A stretch of 43,302 bases of DNA from Hyphomicrobiaceae bacterium. Its GTDB lineage: Bacteria > Pseudomonadota > Alphaproteobacteria > Rhizobiales > Hyphomicrobiaceae. This document shows positions 1 through 9,451 of this stretch, in pieces. How positions within the stretch are numbered: the stretch's first letter is position 1; each line of letters starts with the position of its first letter. The notes below the pieces were generated by a model that saw only the letters and a list, made by a program, of their open reading frames with translations, made no database searches and was not told where the DNA came from. Both the position numbers and the translations under genes were made by a program. The stretch is from positions 1-43,302 of the forward strand of contig JANYHG010000069.1 in NCBI GenBank assembly GCA_025359165.1, given 5' to 3'.

Positions 1-1107
1 AGCACCACCGAGATCCAGGAATTCCCGATGCCGGAGATTGCGCAGGACGCGGCGCTCCTCAAGATGGAGATCGCCGGGATCTGCGGCACCGACGTGAAGC
101 TCTACAAGACTCCGCCCAACGCCGAGCCCGTCATCATGGGCCACGAGAACATCGGCTACATCGCCAAGGCCGGCAGCGAATTCACGGCGCGCAAGGGCTT
201 CAAGGAAGGTGACCTGGTGTTCATCGAGCATTACGTCGGCTGCATGAAATGCGAGTGGTGTCACAAGGGCGAGTACCGTCACTGCGCCAACACCGACTGG
301 CGCTCCAATCCCGACGGCATCCGCTACGGCTACACCTCGGCCGACAAGCCGCCGCACCTGTGGGGCGGTTGGGCTGAATACGTGTATGTCGACCTCGAGG
401 AATTGCCCGGCACTAAAATCTACAAGCTCCCGGACGATATGAGTTTGCTGCTCGGTTCGCTGTCGGAGCCGCTGACCTCGTGCATTCGCGGGTTCAACCG
501 AGCCATTCGCGCCAACGGGTTCAAGTGGGGCGATACGGTTGTCATCCAGGGCACCGGGCCGATCGGCATCCTCGCTATCGCGGCGGCGCAAGAGATGGGT
601 GCCGGACGGGTGATCGCGGTCGGTGCGCCGGAGACACCCCGGCTTGCGTTGGCGCGCGCGTTCGGTGCGGAGGCGACGGTCGATATCGAGACGCACGTGA
701 CGGCAGAGGCCCGCATCAAGGCGGTGCGCGATATCGTCGGCGGCTACGGTGCCGACGTGGTCATGGATTGCTCGGGGCACCCGACGGCGGGACCTGAAGG
801 TATCGAGTTTTTACGCGATGGCGGCACGTATATCGAAATGGGCCAGTTCACCGATGCCGGGCCGATCATGACCAACTGGCATCGCATCTGCACGAAAGAT
901 ATCACGCTGCTGGGGTCCTGGGCGTTCACGGCCAACGATCTCGTGCTTGGCGTCGATATGCTCGACCGGGCGCGCGACAAATACCCGTGGCGCAGGATGC
1001 AGACGCTGTTTCCATTCACGCTCGATGGCGTCAAGGATGCGGTGGCACAGGCGATGGCGATGAAGACGGTGAAGAGCACCATCGTGCCGTTCGAGGATAT
1101 GATCTAG
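1..1107 (+). CDS. Zinc-binding alcohol dehydrogenase family protein (5' end missing)
   Basis: Medium-chain dehydrogenase/reductase that would oxidise or reduce an alcohol, polyol or aldehyde with NAD(P). The reading frame is open to the first base of the window, with residues STTEIQEFP before the first Met at position 28, so the true start lies upstream and 28 is probably not the start. Visible features are the catalytic-zinc segment GICGTD, the GHE motif after it, a structural-zinc cluster of four Cys (GCMKCEWCHKGEYRHC), and a Rossmann nucleotide loop around GTGPIGILA. The C-terminus is complete and ends at a TAG. The substrate cannot be told from sequence. A weak CTCCG/CGGAG hairpin without a T-run follows at 1123-1136. 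Confidence 0.85.
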   Translation, partial: STTEIQEFPMPEIAQDAALLKMEIAGICGTDVKLYKTPPNAEPVIMGHENIGYIAKAGSEFTARKGFKEGDLVFIEHYVGCMKCEWCHKGEYRHCANTDWRSNPDGIRYGYTSADKPPHLWGGWAEYVYVDLEELPGTKIYKLPDDMSLLLGSLSEPLTSCIRGFNRAIRANGFKWGDTVVIQGTGPIGILAIAAAQEMGAGRVIAVGAPETPRLALARAFGAEATVDIETHVTAEARIKAVRDIVGGYGADVVMDCSGHPTAGPEGIEFLRDGGTYIEMGQFTDAGPIMTNWHRICTKDITLLGSWAFTANDLVLGVDMLDRARDKYPWRRMQTLFPFTLDGVKDAVAQAMAMKTVKSTIVPFEDMI

Positions 1108-1327
1108 CTGCGTCTAAAGGCACTCCGACGGCGGAGAAACGGTTAATGCGCCAACCAAAACTCCGTCGTCAGAGTTAATGCGTTCTGCTGGTCAGAAATG
1201 CGATTTGGCAAGCTTTTGCACGTGACCGCAGGGGTGGGTGCCAACGGCTTGGTAAACGGTCTCTGGCGGGCCTCCCAGCGGGCTGCGCGACGCCTCTGGC
1301 AGGGCGGCGGTACGTCGCGCCGGTGGC

Positions 1328-2050
1328 TCACTCCGGCCGCAGCAGGCGGGTGGCGATGGGATAAAGGCCTTCCTGGCCGAGGACGATGACATTGAGCCCG
1401 TCGCGGCCGAACAGTGGGTCGAAGGTGCTGTCGAGCACGTTGAGGCCGCCGGTGAACGCACCGAACGCCGGCATGACCAGGCGGCGGCCATTGCCGAGAA
1501 AGCAGGGGCGGCGAATGGTGTGGCCATACAGGGAGACGCGCGCGGCGGGATGGTAATGTCCGGCGATTTCGTGGCTGACGTGGGCGTCGCTCGGAATGTG
1601 CCGGAGCGAGATGCCGGCGAGCACGAGGTGGTCGCAGACGGTGCCACCGAGCGAGGGGGCGATGTGGGGATCATGATTGCCGGTCACCCAGATCCAGCGA
1701 CGGCCTTCTTGCATCATGGCGAGGATGCGCACGTCGTCGTCGGCGATACGGTCGGCGGCGCGACTGTCGTGTAGACTGTCTCCGAGGGCGATCACGGTTT
1801 TAGGCTGATGCCGGTCGATGGCTTCCGCGAGCTTCATCAGCGTGGCGCGCGTGTCGTAAGGGGGCAGCATGCGACCGCGAGCAGCGTGCGCCGAACCTTT
1901 TTCGAGATGCAGGTCGGCAACGAGCAGCGCGCTCTCGGCTGGCCAGAAAAGAGCGCCTGACGTGTCTGCGACGAAATCCTTGCCGCACATCGCAAAGCCA
2001 TGCGTCGCGCCGTCGCGCGGATCGAATCGGTCGGATGCAAGGCTGAGCAT
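1328..2050 (-). CDS. pdeM: Ligase-associated DNA damage response endonuclease PdeM
   Basis: Calcineurin-like metallophosphoesterase of the PdeM family, which occurs with a DEXH helicase in bacterial DNA end-processing clusters. Metal-binding motifs are in order: the DLHLEK segment, GDSLHD, GNHD, the HEIAGHYHP block and a YGHTIRRPCF block. I chose the internal ATG at 2050 (240 residues, the usual family size, with CGGGGA upstream). An in-frame ATG at 2224, only 6 bases after the helicase stop codon, would add 58 residues of low-complexity sequence. That start would be translationally coupled and cannot be excluded. It is the last gene of a minus-strand run after the helicase. A ligD or exonuclease partner is not in the window. 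Family call is firm; start is uncertain. Confidence 0.85.
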   Translation of the reverse strand: MLSLASDRFDPRDGATHGFAMCGKDFVADTSGALFWPAESALLVADLHLEKGSAHAARGRMLPPYDTRATLMKLAEAIDRHQPKTVIALGDSLHDSRAADRIADDDVRILAMMQEGRRWIWVTGNHDPHIAPSLGGTVCDHLVLAGISLRHIPSDAHVSHEIAGHYHPAARVSLYGHTIRRPCFLGNGRRLVMPAFGAFTGGLNVLDSTFDPLFGRDGLNVIVLGQEGLYPIATRLLRPE

Positions 2051-2230
2051 GTGCGGCGTCCCCGAGGCAGCGGCTGTAGGCGAGAATGCAGTCGTGGTAA
2101 TGGTGCCCGTCGCCGGTGTCAGCAGCGCGCTTGCCCGAGAGATACGAATGGTGTGGCGTAGGTTCTCGTCAGACACAGCGATTGCGGCACGGACGTGTCG
2201 GGCGGAGCGAAACCGGCGCATCATGCCCGC

Positions 2231-4867
2231 TTATTCTTCGTTCGCTTCGCGGATCAGATCTTCGGCGGCCAGCCGCAACAGGTCTTCGCGGGCGCTGCCG
2301 CCGAACACCATCTCCTTGCCGATATCGAGCAGCACCGGCACCGCCAGCGGCGAGACATGCGCCAGGGGCTGATGGCGGATGTGGCCCTTGATGCGGCGCA
2401 GGAAGTCACCGAGGCGGCCAATATCGAGGAGGCCAGTGGAGGCATCGACCCAGGCGGCTTCCAGCAGAATATGACCGGGTTCATGCTGGCGCAGTACGTT
2501 GTAGATTAGATCGGAGGAAACGGTCACTTGTCGGCCGTTCTTTTCCTTGCCGGGGTGGCGGCGCTCGATCAGTCCGGCGATGACCGCGCACATGCGGAAC
2601 GTGCGTTTCATCATGGCGCTTTCGGCAAGCCAGGCGTCGAGGTCGTCGCCGAGCATATCTTCCTCGAACAGGCGGCGCAGATCGAGGCGACCGTCGCGGA
2701 TCATGGCGTTCAGGTCACCCAGCCCCCAGACCGCCAGCGCATAATCGCTGGCAACGAAGCCGAGCGGGGCGGCACCGGCGCGGTCGAGCCGACGGGTCAA
2801 CAGCATGCCGAGCGTCTGATGCGCGAGCCGTCCCTCGAACGGGTAGGCCACGAGGAAGTGATGGTGGCCGCGCCGAAACGTTTCGATGAGCACTTCGCCA
2901 GGATCGGGAATGACCGAGCGCAAGGCCTGCATCTCCAGCCATTCGGCGACCGGCAGCGGCAGTCCCGACCAGGCGCTGTGATCGGCGAGCATACTGCGTA
3001 CTCGCGAGGCGAGATGCGTCGAGAGCGGGAACCTGCCGCCGGCGTAACTGGGGATTTTGGCGTCGACGGATTTGCTGCGGGTGACGTAGGCTTCCGTCTC
3101 GCGCATGCCTTCGAAGCGGCAAATTTCACCGGCGAAAATGAAGGTATCGCCGGGCGTCAACTGTTCGAGAAACCATTCCTCCATTTCGCCGAGCACGCGG
3201 CCGCCGGAGAGGATGCGCGGCTGGCCGGATCGGCCCGGACGTGCGCGGCCGCCAAGCCGGACTTTGATCATCGGCGCTTCGACGATGGTGCCGACGTTGA
3301 GCCGATAGAGTTGCGCCAGACGCGGATGCGAGAGGCGAAGTTTGCCGTCGTCGGTCGGGCGCAGGCGCGCGAACCGTTCGTAGGCGCGCAAGGCGTAGCC
3401 GCCGGTCGAGACGAAGTCGACGATACGGTCGAAGGTCGGCCGCGACAGCATTGCGTAGGGAGCGGCGGAGCGCACTTCGTCGAACATCGTGTCGGGCGCG
3501 AAGGGTGCGGCACAGGCCATGCCCCAGATGTGCTGGGCAAGCACGTCTATGGCCCCGAGCCGCGACTGCACGGCATCCTGGGTGCCGCAGGCGGCAGCGT
3601 CGAGGGCCGCGCGGCATTCCAGAACCTCGAAGCGGTTGGCAGGCACCAGTACGGCGCGGCTCGGCTCGTCGAGCCGGTGGTTGGCGCGGCCGACGCGCTG
3701 GATCAGGCGGCTCGCGCCCTTGGGTGCGCCGACGTTGACGACGAGATCGACGTCGCCCCAATCGATGCCGAGATCGAGCGTCGAGGTGGCAACCACCGCC
3801 CGCAACGTGCCAGCCACCATGGCCGCTTCGACTTTACGGCGCTTGGCGGCGTCGAGCGAGCCGTGATGCAGGGCGATGGGCAAGCCGTCTTCGTTGATGT
3901 GCCAGAGGGCCTGGAACACCGCTTCGGCCTGGCTGCGGGTGTTGACGAAGACGAGCGCCAAACGTGCGCGCTTGATGGCCTGGTAGACTTCCGGCATCGC
4001 GTAGCGCGCGCTGTGACCGGCCCACGGCAAGGGGAGATCGGTTTCGAGAATGGTGATCTCGGGCGCAGCCCCGCCTGCGATTTCGATGTGATCGGCGAGC
4101 AGGGTGAGATCGCCGCTCGCCGGTTGTGGCTGGAGGTAGGCACGCAGTTCGGACGGCTGCGCCACCGTCGCCGAGAGACCAATTCGGATATGCGTGGGGG
4201 CGAGGCGGCTGAGCCTTGCGAGGCCCAGTGCCAGCAGGTCGCCGCGTTTGGAAGCGGCCAGCGCGTGCAACTCGTCGAGGATGACGGTGTGCAGGCCCGA
4301 GAACAGATGGGCGGCATCGGCATGACTGAGCATCAGCGCGAGTTGCTCGGGCGTGGTGAGCAGGATGTCGGGTGGTTTGAGACGTTGGCGCTGACGGACA
4401 GCCGCAGAGGTATCGCCGGTGCGCAGTTCGGTCTTGATCCGCAGCCCCATGTCACCGATCGGTGCCATCAGGTTGCGGCCGACGTCGGCTGCGAGGGCTT
4501 TCAAGGGCGAGATATAAAGCGTGTGCAGCGGCCGCGCTTCGCCGACGCGGCGAGGTTTTTGCGCGTGAAGATCGACGAGCGAGGGAAGGAAGCCGGCCAA
4601 CGTCTTGCCGGCCCCGGTGGGCGCGATCAGCAACGTCGAGCGGCGCTTCCGGGATTGAGCGATCAACTTGAGCTGATGCTGACGTGGTTGCCAGCCACGC
4701 TGCGTAAACCACGCGTGAAACAGTGGTGGCAGCAGTGCTTCATCGTCCGGTGCGCTGGGCGAGGCCACGGACGCGACAGGGTCGCGCAAGCGCGGCTGCG
4801 CATGTGTGAGCGCGCGTCGCTTCGGTGACTTGGGTTTTGTGGGCGGTGGCATCGGTGGCTTTGCCAT
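2231..4867 (-). CDS. Ligase-associated DNA damage response DEXH-box helicase (Lhr-like)
   Basis: Superfamily 2 helicase of the Lhr-related group found beside PdeM and ATP-dependent ligases, thought to process DNA during repair. With the start at 4867 the protein has 878 residues. It shows Walker A APTGAGKT (about 82-89), Walker B/DEXH DELH, the SAT motif, a second RecA-like domain with STLDLGIDWGDVD and the QRVGRANH arginine-finger motif VI, then a long Lhr-specific C-terminal half. An upstream in-frame ATG at 4966 would overlap the end of pyrD by 28 bases and add a poorly conserved stretch, so the ATG opening MAKPPMPPPTKPK is preferred. It lies between pyrD and pdeM on the same strand, so co-transcription is likely. 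Confidence 0.9.
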   Translation of the reverse strand: MAKPPMPPPTKPKSPKRRALTHAQPRLRDPVASVASPSAPDDEALLPPLFHAWFTQRGWQPRQHQLKLIAQSRKRRSTLLIAPTGAGKTLAGFLPSLVDLHAQKPRRVGEARPLHTLYISPLKALAADVGRNLMAPIGDMGLRIKTELRTGDTSAAVRQRQRLKPPDILLTTPEQLALMLSHADAAHLFSGLHTVILDELHALAASKRGDLLALGLARLSRLAPTHIRIGLSATVAQPSELRAYLQPQPASGDLTLLADHIEIAGGAAPEITILETDLPLPWAGHSARYAMPEVYQAIKRARLALVFVNTRSQAEAVFQALWHINEDGLPIALHHGSLDAAKRRKVEAAMVAGTLRAVVATSTLDLGIDWGDVDLVVNVGAPKGASRLIQRVGRANHRLDEPSRAVLVPANRFEVLECRAALDAAACGTQDAVQSRLGAIDVLAQHIWGMACAAPFAPDTMFDEVRSAAPYAMLSRPTFDRIVDFVSTGGYALRAYERFARLRPTDDGKLRLSHPRLAQLYRLNVGTIVEAPMIKVRLGGRARPGRSGQPRILSGGRVLGEMEEWFLEQLTPGDTFIFAGEICRFEGMRETEAYVTRSKSVDAKIPSYAGGRFPLSTHLASRVRSMLADHSAWSGLPLPVAEWLEMQALRSVIPDPGEVLIETFRRGHHHFLVAYPFEGRLAHQTLGMLLTRRLDRAGAAPLGFVASDYALAVWGLGDLNAMIRDGRLDLRRLFEEDMLGDDLDAWLAESAMMKRTFRMCAVIAGLIERRHPGKEKNGRQVTVSSDLIYNVLRQHEPGHILLEAAWVDASTGLLDIGRLGDFLRRIKGHIRHQPLAHVSPLAVPVLLDIGKEMVFGGSAREDLLRLAAEDLIREANEE

Positions 4868-4938
4868 GAGCCCATGGTGCCGCAGCAACGGGGGCGCGCG
4901 CAAGCCGCAACTCAGCGACGTTTCGTCCTCGACCGTCG

Positions 4939-6033
4939 TCAGCCGTCGAGCGGGCGGGCGGCCCACTCTTTCGCCTTGCTGCCGGTGAGGTCGGTGAGCG
5001 TTCCCGTGCTGCCGATTGCGCGTGTCAGCTCCGATTTGATGCGACCGATCAGCGCCGGGCCTTCGTAGATCATGCCGGTGTAGAGTTGAATCAACGATGC
5101 CCCAGCCTCGATTTTCTGCAGGGCGGTAGCACCCGATGTCACGCCGCCGATGCCGATCAGTGGCACGCTGCCGCCGGTTAATTCGAACACTCGCGCGAGG
5201 GCGACGGTGGATCGGTGAAACAGCGGCCGGCCAGACAATCCACCGGCTTGCGACGCGTCCGCGGTGCCGGATTTTAGACCGTTGCGGCTGAGGGTGGTGT
5301 TGGACACGGCGATGCCGTCGACGCGATTGGCGACGAGGCAGGCAACGATTGCGGGCAGATCGTCCTCTGCGATATCGGGTGCGATCTTGACCAGGATCGG
5401 TCGTGACGGGGCACCTCGGGCGACATGGGCGGCGCGAGCAGTCATGACGCGGCCGAGCAGTTCGTCCAATGCGGCGGGCGCTTGAAGATCGCGCAAGCCG
5501 GGGGTGTTCGGCGAGGAAATGTTGACCATGAAATAGCTGGCGAGGTCGTAGAACGTATCGATGCCGGCGACATAGTCGGCTGCCTTGTCGCTCGTGTCCT
5601 TGTTGGCACCGACGTTGACGCCGACGAGGCCGCCACGCGATCGGCGCGTCTGCAATCGCTTAAGAGCCGCGGCGTGGCCACCGTTGTTGAAGCCGAGGCG
5701 ATTGATCAGCGCGGCTTCGGACACGAGGCGGAAGACGCGCGGTTTGAGGTTTCCGGCCTGCGGCTGTGGCGTCACCGTGCCGATTTCGGCGAAGCCGCAG
5801 CCGAGGCCCAGAACGCCGTCGGGCACGCGCGCATCTTTGTCGAAGCCTGCGGCGATGCCGATCGGGTTGGAGAAGTTCAAGCCGAAAGCGTTGACGGCGA
5901 GGCGTCGATCATCGCCACCGGCAGCGCGCGGATAGAGGCCCGCTTCGAGCGCGCGCAATGTCAGTTCGTGCGCCTGCTCGGGTTCGAAGCCGAACAAAAA
6001 GGGCCGCGCCAGTCCATAGGCCAGGGACAACAT
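4939..6033 (-). CDS. pyrD: Dihydroorotate dehydrogenase (quinone), class 2
   Basis: Oxidises dihydroorotate to orotate in pyrimidine synthesis, passing electrons through FMN to membrane quinone. The 364-residue length and an N-terminal amphipathic segment (LAYGLARPFLFGFEPEQAHE) mark the membrane-associated class 2 enzyme. Conserved blocks in order are GIAAGFDKD, EIGTVTPQPQ, NRLGFNNGG, NISSPNTPGLR (containing the catalytic Ser of class 2), a VKIAPD segment, NTTLSR and GIGGVTSG near the FMN phosphate, then LYTGMIYEGP. It follows the DUF952 gene by 39 bases on the same strand, a spacing consistent with an operon. A 14-base tandem duplication sits immediately upstream of its start. Confidence 0.97.
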   Translation of the reverse strand: MLSLAYGLARPFLFGFEPEQAHELTLRALEAGLYPRAAGGDDRRLAVNAFGLNFSNPIGIAAGFDKDARVPDGVLGLGCGFAEIGTVTPQPQAGNLKPRVFRLVSEAALINRLGFNNGGHAAALKRLQTRRSRGGLVGVNVGANKDTSDKAADYVAGIDTFYDLASYFMVNISSPNTPGLRDLQAPAALDELLGRVMTARAAHVARGAPSRPILVKIAPDIAEDDLPAIVACLVANRVDGIAVSNTTLSRNGLKSGTADASQAGGLSGRPLFHRSTVALARVFELTGGSVPLIGIGGVTSGATALQKIEAGASLIQLYTGMIYEGPALIGRIKSELTRAIGSTGTLTDLTGSKAKEWAARPLDG

Positions 6034-6047
6034 TCAAACCTCGATCG

Positions 6048-6075
6048 GACAACTTGGATCAGACAACCTGGATCA
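6048..6075. repeat. 14-base tandem duplication upstream of pyrD
   Basis: Two adjacent copies of GACAAC(T/C)TGGATCA with one mismatch, running from the end of the DUF952 gene into the 39-base spacer before pyrD. Probably a slippage product; no function is claimed. Confidence 0.7.
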
Positions 6076-6414
6076 AACGACGTCGTCGGGCAGTATATGT
6101 GCACCGTCGCGGTCAAGGGGTAACGGCTTCCACCACCTGACGCTGGTGATTGGCAGTGGTCCGTAGATATGGGGGAAGGTGTCGCCGCCGCGCGAAACTT
6201 CCCATTTCAATGTCGTTTCCAGTGACTGGACGTCGACTGCCGCGATGACCAGATCGCCACGACGGGCAAAATGTTTTGCGAGCGTGGCTGCGGTTTGTGC
6301 GGCCGTGGAGAGGTGGATGAAGCCGTCGCGCAGGTCGTCGGGAGAACCGTCGAAGCGCCCGGTGTCGAGAGCGAGCTGCCAGCTTGCAGCATCGGTAATT
6401 TTGTAGATGAGCAT
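6073..6414 (-). CDS. DUF952 domain protein
   Basis: Small conserved protein of 113 residues from the ATG at 6414 (MLIYKIT). This fits the DUF952 family, whose hallmark is an N-terminal IYKI strand, a DGFIHLST segment and a C-terminal FPHIYGPLPI block; all three are visible here. An upstream in-frame ATG at 6456 would add 14 residues of unlike sequence and is not preferred. The biochemical role of the family is not established, although its fold has been compared with ADP-ribosyl-transferase-like proteins. It lies directly upstream of pyrD on the same strand. The gene on its other side is divergent. Confidence 0.88.
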   Translation of the reverse strand: MLIYKITDAASWQLALDTGRFDGSPDDLRDGFIHLSTAAQTAATLAKHFARRGDLVIAAVDVQSLETTLKWEVSRGGDTFPHIYGPLPITSVRWWKPLPLDRDGAHILPDDVV

Positions 6415-6585
6415 GGGATGTGCGCGCCACTGATATAAGTGTTTGTAGCGCATCAATCACATTGAACGGCGTCCGGCAACGTACAGATGCTTGCAGGCTC
6501 GAAAGCGACTGATAGAACTGTGCCGACGTCGCTTCTGCATCCCCCGAAATACCGGCGAACGACGCGTTTCGAGATCGAAATCGCA

Positions 6586-8325
6586 ATGATCCCCCAGCTT
6601 GTCTCCCGTTCGCTGTCTGTCGATCAGACGTTTGCAGCCCCATTCCTGTTCGTCTCGCCGGGCTATCAGCGGCCGTTCGCCTGGCAAGTCGACACGGCGG
6701 AGCGCTTGCTCTCGGATATACAGGTCGCTGCCGAAAGCGCGCCAGACGAGATTTATTTTCTCGGTGCGATTTTGCTCGTCCGGGTGCGCATCGCCGACGA
6801 GCAGGCTCATTCGATGCACGACGACACGCTGTTCACCGGACCGGAGCGGGTGTTCGAAATCGTCGACGGCCAGCAACGGATCGTCACGTTGGCGATGTTG
6901 CTGGCGGTGTTGCGCGATTTGACTGCGCAAGAGAGGTCACCACTCGCGCGTCGATTGGCGCGCGCGTCGGGGGCTGCGAAGGGGGCTGCGGTTGCCGACG
7001 GTGGGTCTGCCGGCATGGCGCGGGTTCGTTTGCGTGGTCAGGACGATGCGTTTCTCGACCAATGCATCGGTGCAGCCGGAGCATGTCTCGCGCTTCCTGC
7101 CGTCGAGGCGGTGGGTGAGCCGCAACGGCGGATACTGGAGATTCGTGATTTTTTCGTGCGGCAGTTGAGCCTGTTGGATGCCGACGAACTCAGGACGTTT
7201 GCAACGTTCGTACTCGACAACTGTGCGCTGGTCGCCATCGTCACCAATACGATCGATCGTGCCTATCAGATGTTCACGGTTCTCAACGACGCCGGCGAAC
7301 CGCTGACGCGCGGCGATATTCTCAAGGCCGAACTGATCGGTCAGATCGCGCCGGCGGAACGGGAGCGCGCGATTGCCGTGTGGGACGATTTGGAACGGCG
7401 GCTCGGCGGTGACTTCGAACAATTGTTCAGCTTCGTGCGGACGCAGGCGGGGCGCGGTGCAGGCCCGATCGTCGAGGCGGTACGCGCGCAGGTGGCGGCG
7501 ATGCCGGGCGGTGCTGGCGACTTTGTCTTCGACGTGCTGGCTCCGGCAGGTGACATCGTCGGAAAAATCTTGCAGGCCAGCCATTCCGGAACTGCTCAAT
7601 CATCCGAAATCAGCCGATTGCTGCGCTATCTGGGGTGGCTCTCGGGCAAGGAATGGGTGCCGCCGTTGCTCGCGTTCTGGAGGCGTCACGGTGACGACCC
7701 GGCTGCGTTGTTGCGGTTCCTGGCAGCGCTGGATAGGTTCGCGTTCGGTGTCCGGATGCAGGGACTGAGTGCCGACAAGCGTGCTCAACGCATGGCGGCG
7801 CTGACGACACAGATCGAGGGTGGCATGGCGATGCGAGGGCCGTGGCCCTCACTGCAATTCACGCGCGACGAAACGCGCGCCATCGAATTCAGCCAACGCG
7901 ATTTGCACAAGCGCAGCCCGTTGGTCTGCCGGCTGGTCTTGATGCGGCTCGACGAGCATTTTGGCGGCACACCGTTGCCAGCCGGCACGTCGCTGACGAT
8001 CGAGCACATCCTGCCGCTCAAAATCGCGCCGGGGTCGCAGTGGCGGCTCGACTTTCCCGACGCGGAGACGCGGCAGAAATTAGCGTCGTGTCTGGGAAAT
8101 CTCGCTCTCGTGACATCGGCCGTCAACGAACGTGCCGCCAACCACGACTTTTCAAAGAAGGTGACATTCTACTTCACCGACGGCAAGTCGACGGAGTCGT
8201 ATCTCACGGCCGAACTGTATGGCGTCAAGACGTGGACGCCGCACCAGATCGAGCAACGCTTGCTGCGGCTTAGCTCCGGGCTCAACGCAATGTGGCGCTT
8301 CAACGAACACGTCAGCACGCGCTGA
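6586..8325 (+). CDS. Single-chain GmrSD-like DUF262/DUF1524 protein
   Basis: 579 residues from the ATG at 6586. The N-terminal half carries the DUF262 hallmarks YQRPFAW (about residues 27-33) and IVDGQQR (about 92-98), the ParB-like nucleotide-binding motif of GmrS. The C-terminal quarter carries DUF1524 hallmarks: IEHILPLK with His near 474, then LGNLALV followed by Asn residues and a DFSKK end, the HNH-like nuclease signature of GmrD. GmrSD enzymes are type IV restriction systems that cut modified (for example glucosylated hydroxymethylcytosine) phage DNA, so antiphage defence is the best guess, inferred from family. It stands alone, with no methyltransferase or other defence gene beside it, and converges on galU with a 33-base gap. 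An upstream ATG at 6487 is less likely. Confidence 0.82.
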   Translation: MIPQLVSRSLSVDQTFAAPFLFVSPGYQRPFAWQVDTAERLLSDIQVAAESAPDEIYFLGAILLVRVRIADEQAHSMHDDTLFTGPERVFEIVDGQQRIVTLAMLLAVLRDLTAQERSPLARRLARASGAAKGAAVADGGSAGMARVRLRGQDDAFLDQCIGAAGACLALPAVEAVGEPQRRILEIRDFFVRQLSLLDADELRTFATFVLDNCALVAIVTNTIDRAYQMFTVLNDAGEPLTRGDILKAELIGQIAPAERERAIAVWDDLERRLGGDFEQLFSFVRTQAGRGAGPIVEAVRAQVAAMPGGAGDFVFDVLAPAGDIVGKILQASHSGTAQSSEISRLLRYLGWLSGKEWVPPLLAFWRRHGDDPAALLRFLAALDRFAFGVRMQGLSADKRAQRMAALTTQIEGGMAMRGPWPSLQFTRDETRAIEFSQRDLHKRSPLVCRLVLMRLDEHFGGTPLPAGTSLTIEHILPLKIAPGSQWRLDFPDAETRQKLASCLGNLALVTSAVNERAANHDFSKKVTFYFTDGKSTESYLTAELYGVKTWTPHQIEQRLLRLSSGLNAMWRFNEHVSTR

Positions 8326-8358
8326 GCGCGAGGTGTCGGGTCAAGCGTGACGGCGACT

Positions 8359-9252
8359 TCAAAGCAGCTTTTTGATTTCCGATTTGATATCGTCCGCCAG
8401 ATCAGGGCGGGCCAACGCGTAGGCGACGTTGGCGGTCAGCCAGCCGATCTTCGAGCCGCAATCGTAGATATCGCCGTCGAAGCGAACGGCGTGAAACGAC
8501 TGTTCCGGCTTTTTGGCGAGTTTGATCATCGCATCGGTGAGCTGGATTTCACCGCCCGCGCCGCGTTCCTGTTCTGCAAGCAGCGCGAAAATGTCGGGTT
8601 GGAGGATGTAGCGTCCGGAGATGTGCAGGTTCGACGGCGCCGTCCCTTTGGCCGGCTTTTCGATCATGCTGGTGATCTTGGTGACCTTCGCATTCGGATC
8701 GACGACGCCGCAGATGCCATACTGATGCGTCTGATCGTCAGGCACCGGTTTGACTGCGATGTGATTGCCGCCATGCTCGTTGTAGGCTTCCATCATCTCG
8801 GCGAGGCAGTGTCGGCTACCCTGATGCAGCATGTCCGGCAGCAATAGTGCGAAGGGTTCGTCGCCGACTAATTCGCGCGCGCACCAGACGGCGTGGCCGA
8901 GACCCAGCGGGGCTTGCTGGCGCGTGAATGCGGCCTGGCCGGCTTTCGGCAGGTCGCGGTTGAGGGCTTCTAGTTCGCGGCTCTTGCCCCGGGTCTCGAG
9001 CGTGTTCTCAAGCTCGAACTGGCTGTCGAAATGATCTTCGATCACGCCCTTGTTGCGACCGGTTACGAAGATGAAGAATTCGATTCCGGCTGCGCGTGCC
9101 TCATCGACCACGTGCTGAATGACGGGGCGGTCCACAACCGTCAGCATTTCCTTGGGCATGGCTTTGGTGGCGGGCAGGAAACGCGTCCCGAGCCCGGCGA
9201 CCGGGAAAACCGCTTTGCGGATCTTGCGATGCTTGACGCCAGAGACTGTCAT
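8359..9252 (-). CDS. galU: UTP--glucose-1-phosphate uridylyltransferase
   Basis: Makes UDP-glucose from UTP and glucose-1-phosphate, the donor for exopolysaccharide, lipopolysaccharide and glucan synthesis. It has 297 residues, the normal length. The nucleotidyltransferase signature AVFPVAGLGTRFLPATKAMP begins near residue 14, followed by KEMLTVVDRPVIQHVVDEA, PLGLGHAVWCA, a LLPD metal motif and VEKP-like MIEKPAKGTAP. It is divergent from galE, sharing a 199-base intergenic region. This pairs production of UDP-glucose with its epimerisation to UDP-galactose. Confidence 0.97.
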   Translation of the reverse strand: MTVSGVKHRKIRKAVFPVAGLGTRFLPATKAMPKEMLTVVDRPVIQHVVDEARAAGIEFFIFVTGRNKGVIEDHFDSQFELENTLETRGKSRELEALNRDLPKAGQAAFTRQQAPLGLGHAVWCARELVGDEPFALLLPDMLHQGSRHCLAEMMEAYNEHGGNHIAVKPVPDDQTHQYGICGVVDPNAKVTKITSMIEKPAKGTAPSNLHISGRYILQPDIFALLAEQERGAGGEIQLTDAMIKLAKKPEQSFHAVRFDGDIYDCGSKIGWLTANVAYALARPDLADDIKSEIKKLL

Positions 9253-9402
9253 CGGACGGATTCCTGCTGGATTGCTACGGGCGGCACGCCTAAGCGTTCC
9301 GTCGACCGCATTTGAAGATGTGTTCAGTGACAGTAACGCGTTTGAAGCCTAAGGGGTGGCATCCTATACGGCATAAACTGAGCGACTTATCTTCAGCAAG
9401 GG

Positions 9403-9420
9403 CCGTGTTAATCTACACGG
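9403..9420. promoter_or_regulatory. Inverted repeat upstream of galE (candidate operator)
   Basis: Perfect dyad CCGTGT-TAATCT-ACACGG, 31 bases before the galE ATG. Both flanking genes point away from it, so it is not a terminator. A binding site for a dimeric regulator is the simplest reading; no regulator is identified. Confidence 0.4.
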
Positions 9421-9451
9421 TTGATACAACACCCAGCGTTCGAGGACGGGC

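Noticed and set aside
2528-4828. Very long open frame (766 codons) antisense to the DEXH helicase
   Set aside because: It mirrors the helicase frame in GC-rich DNA, has no recognisable domain, and the sense strand has complete helicase motifs.
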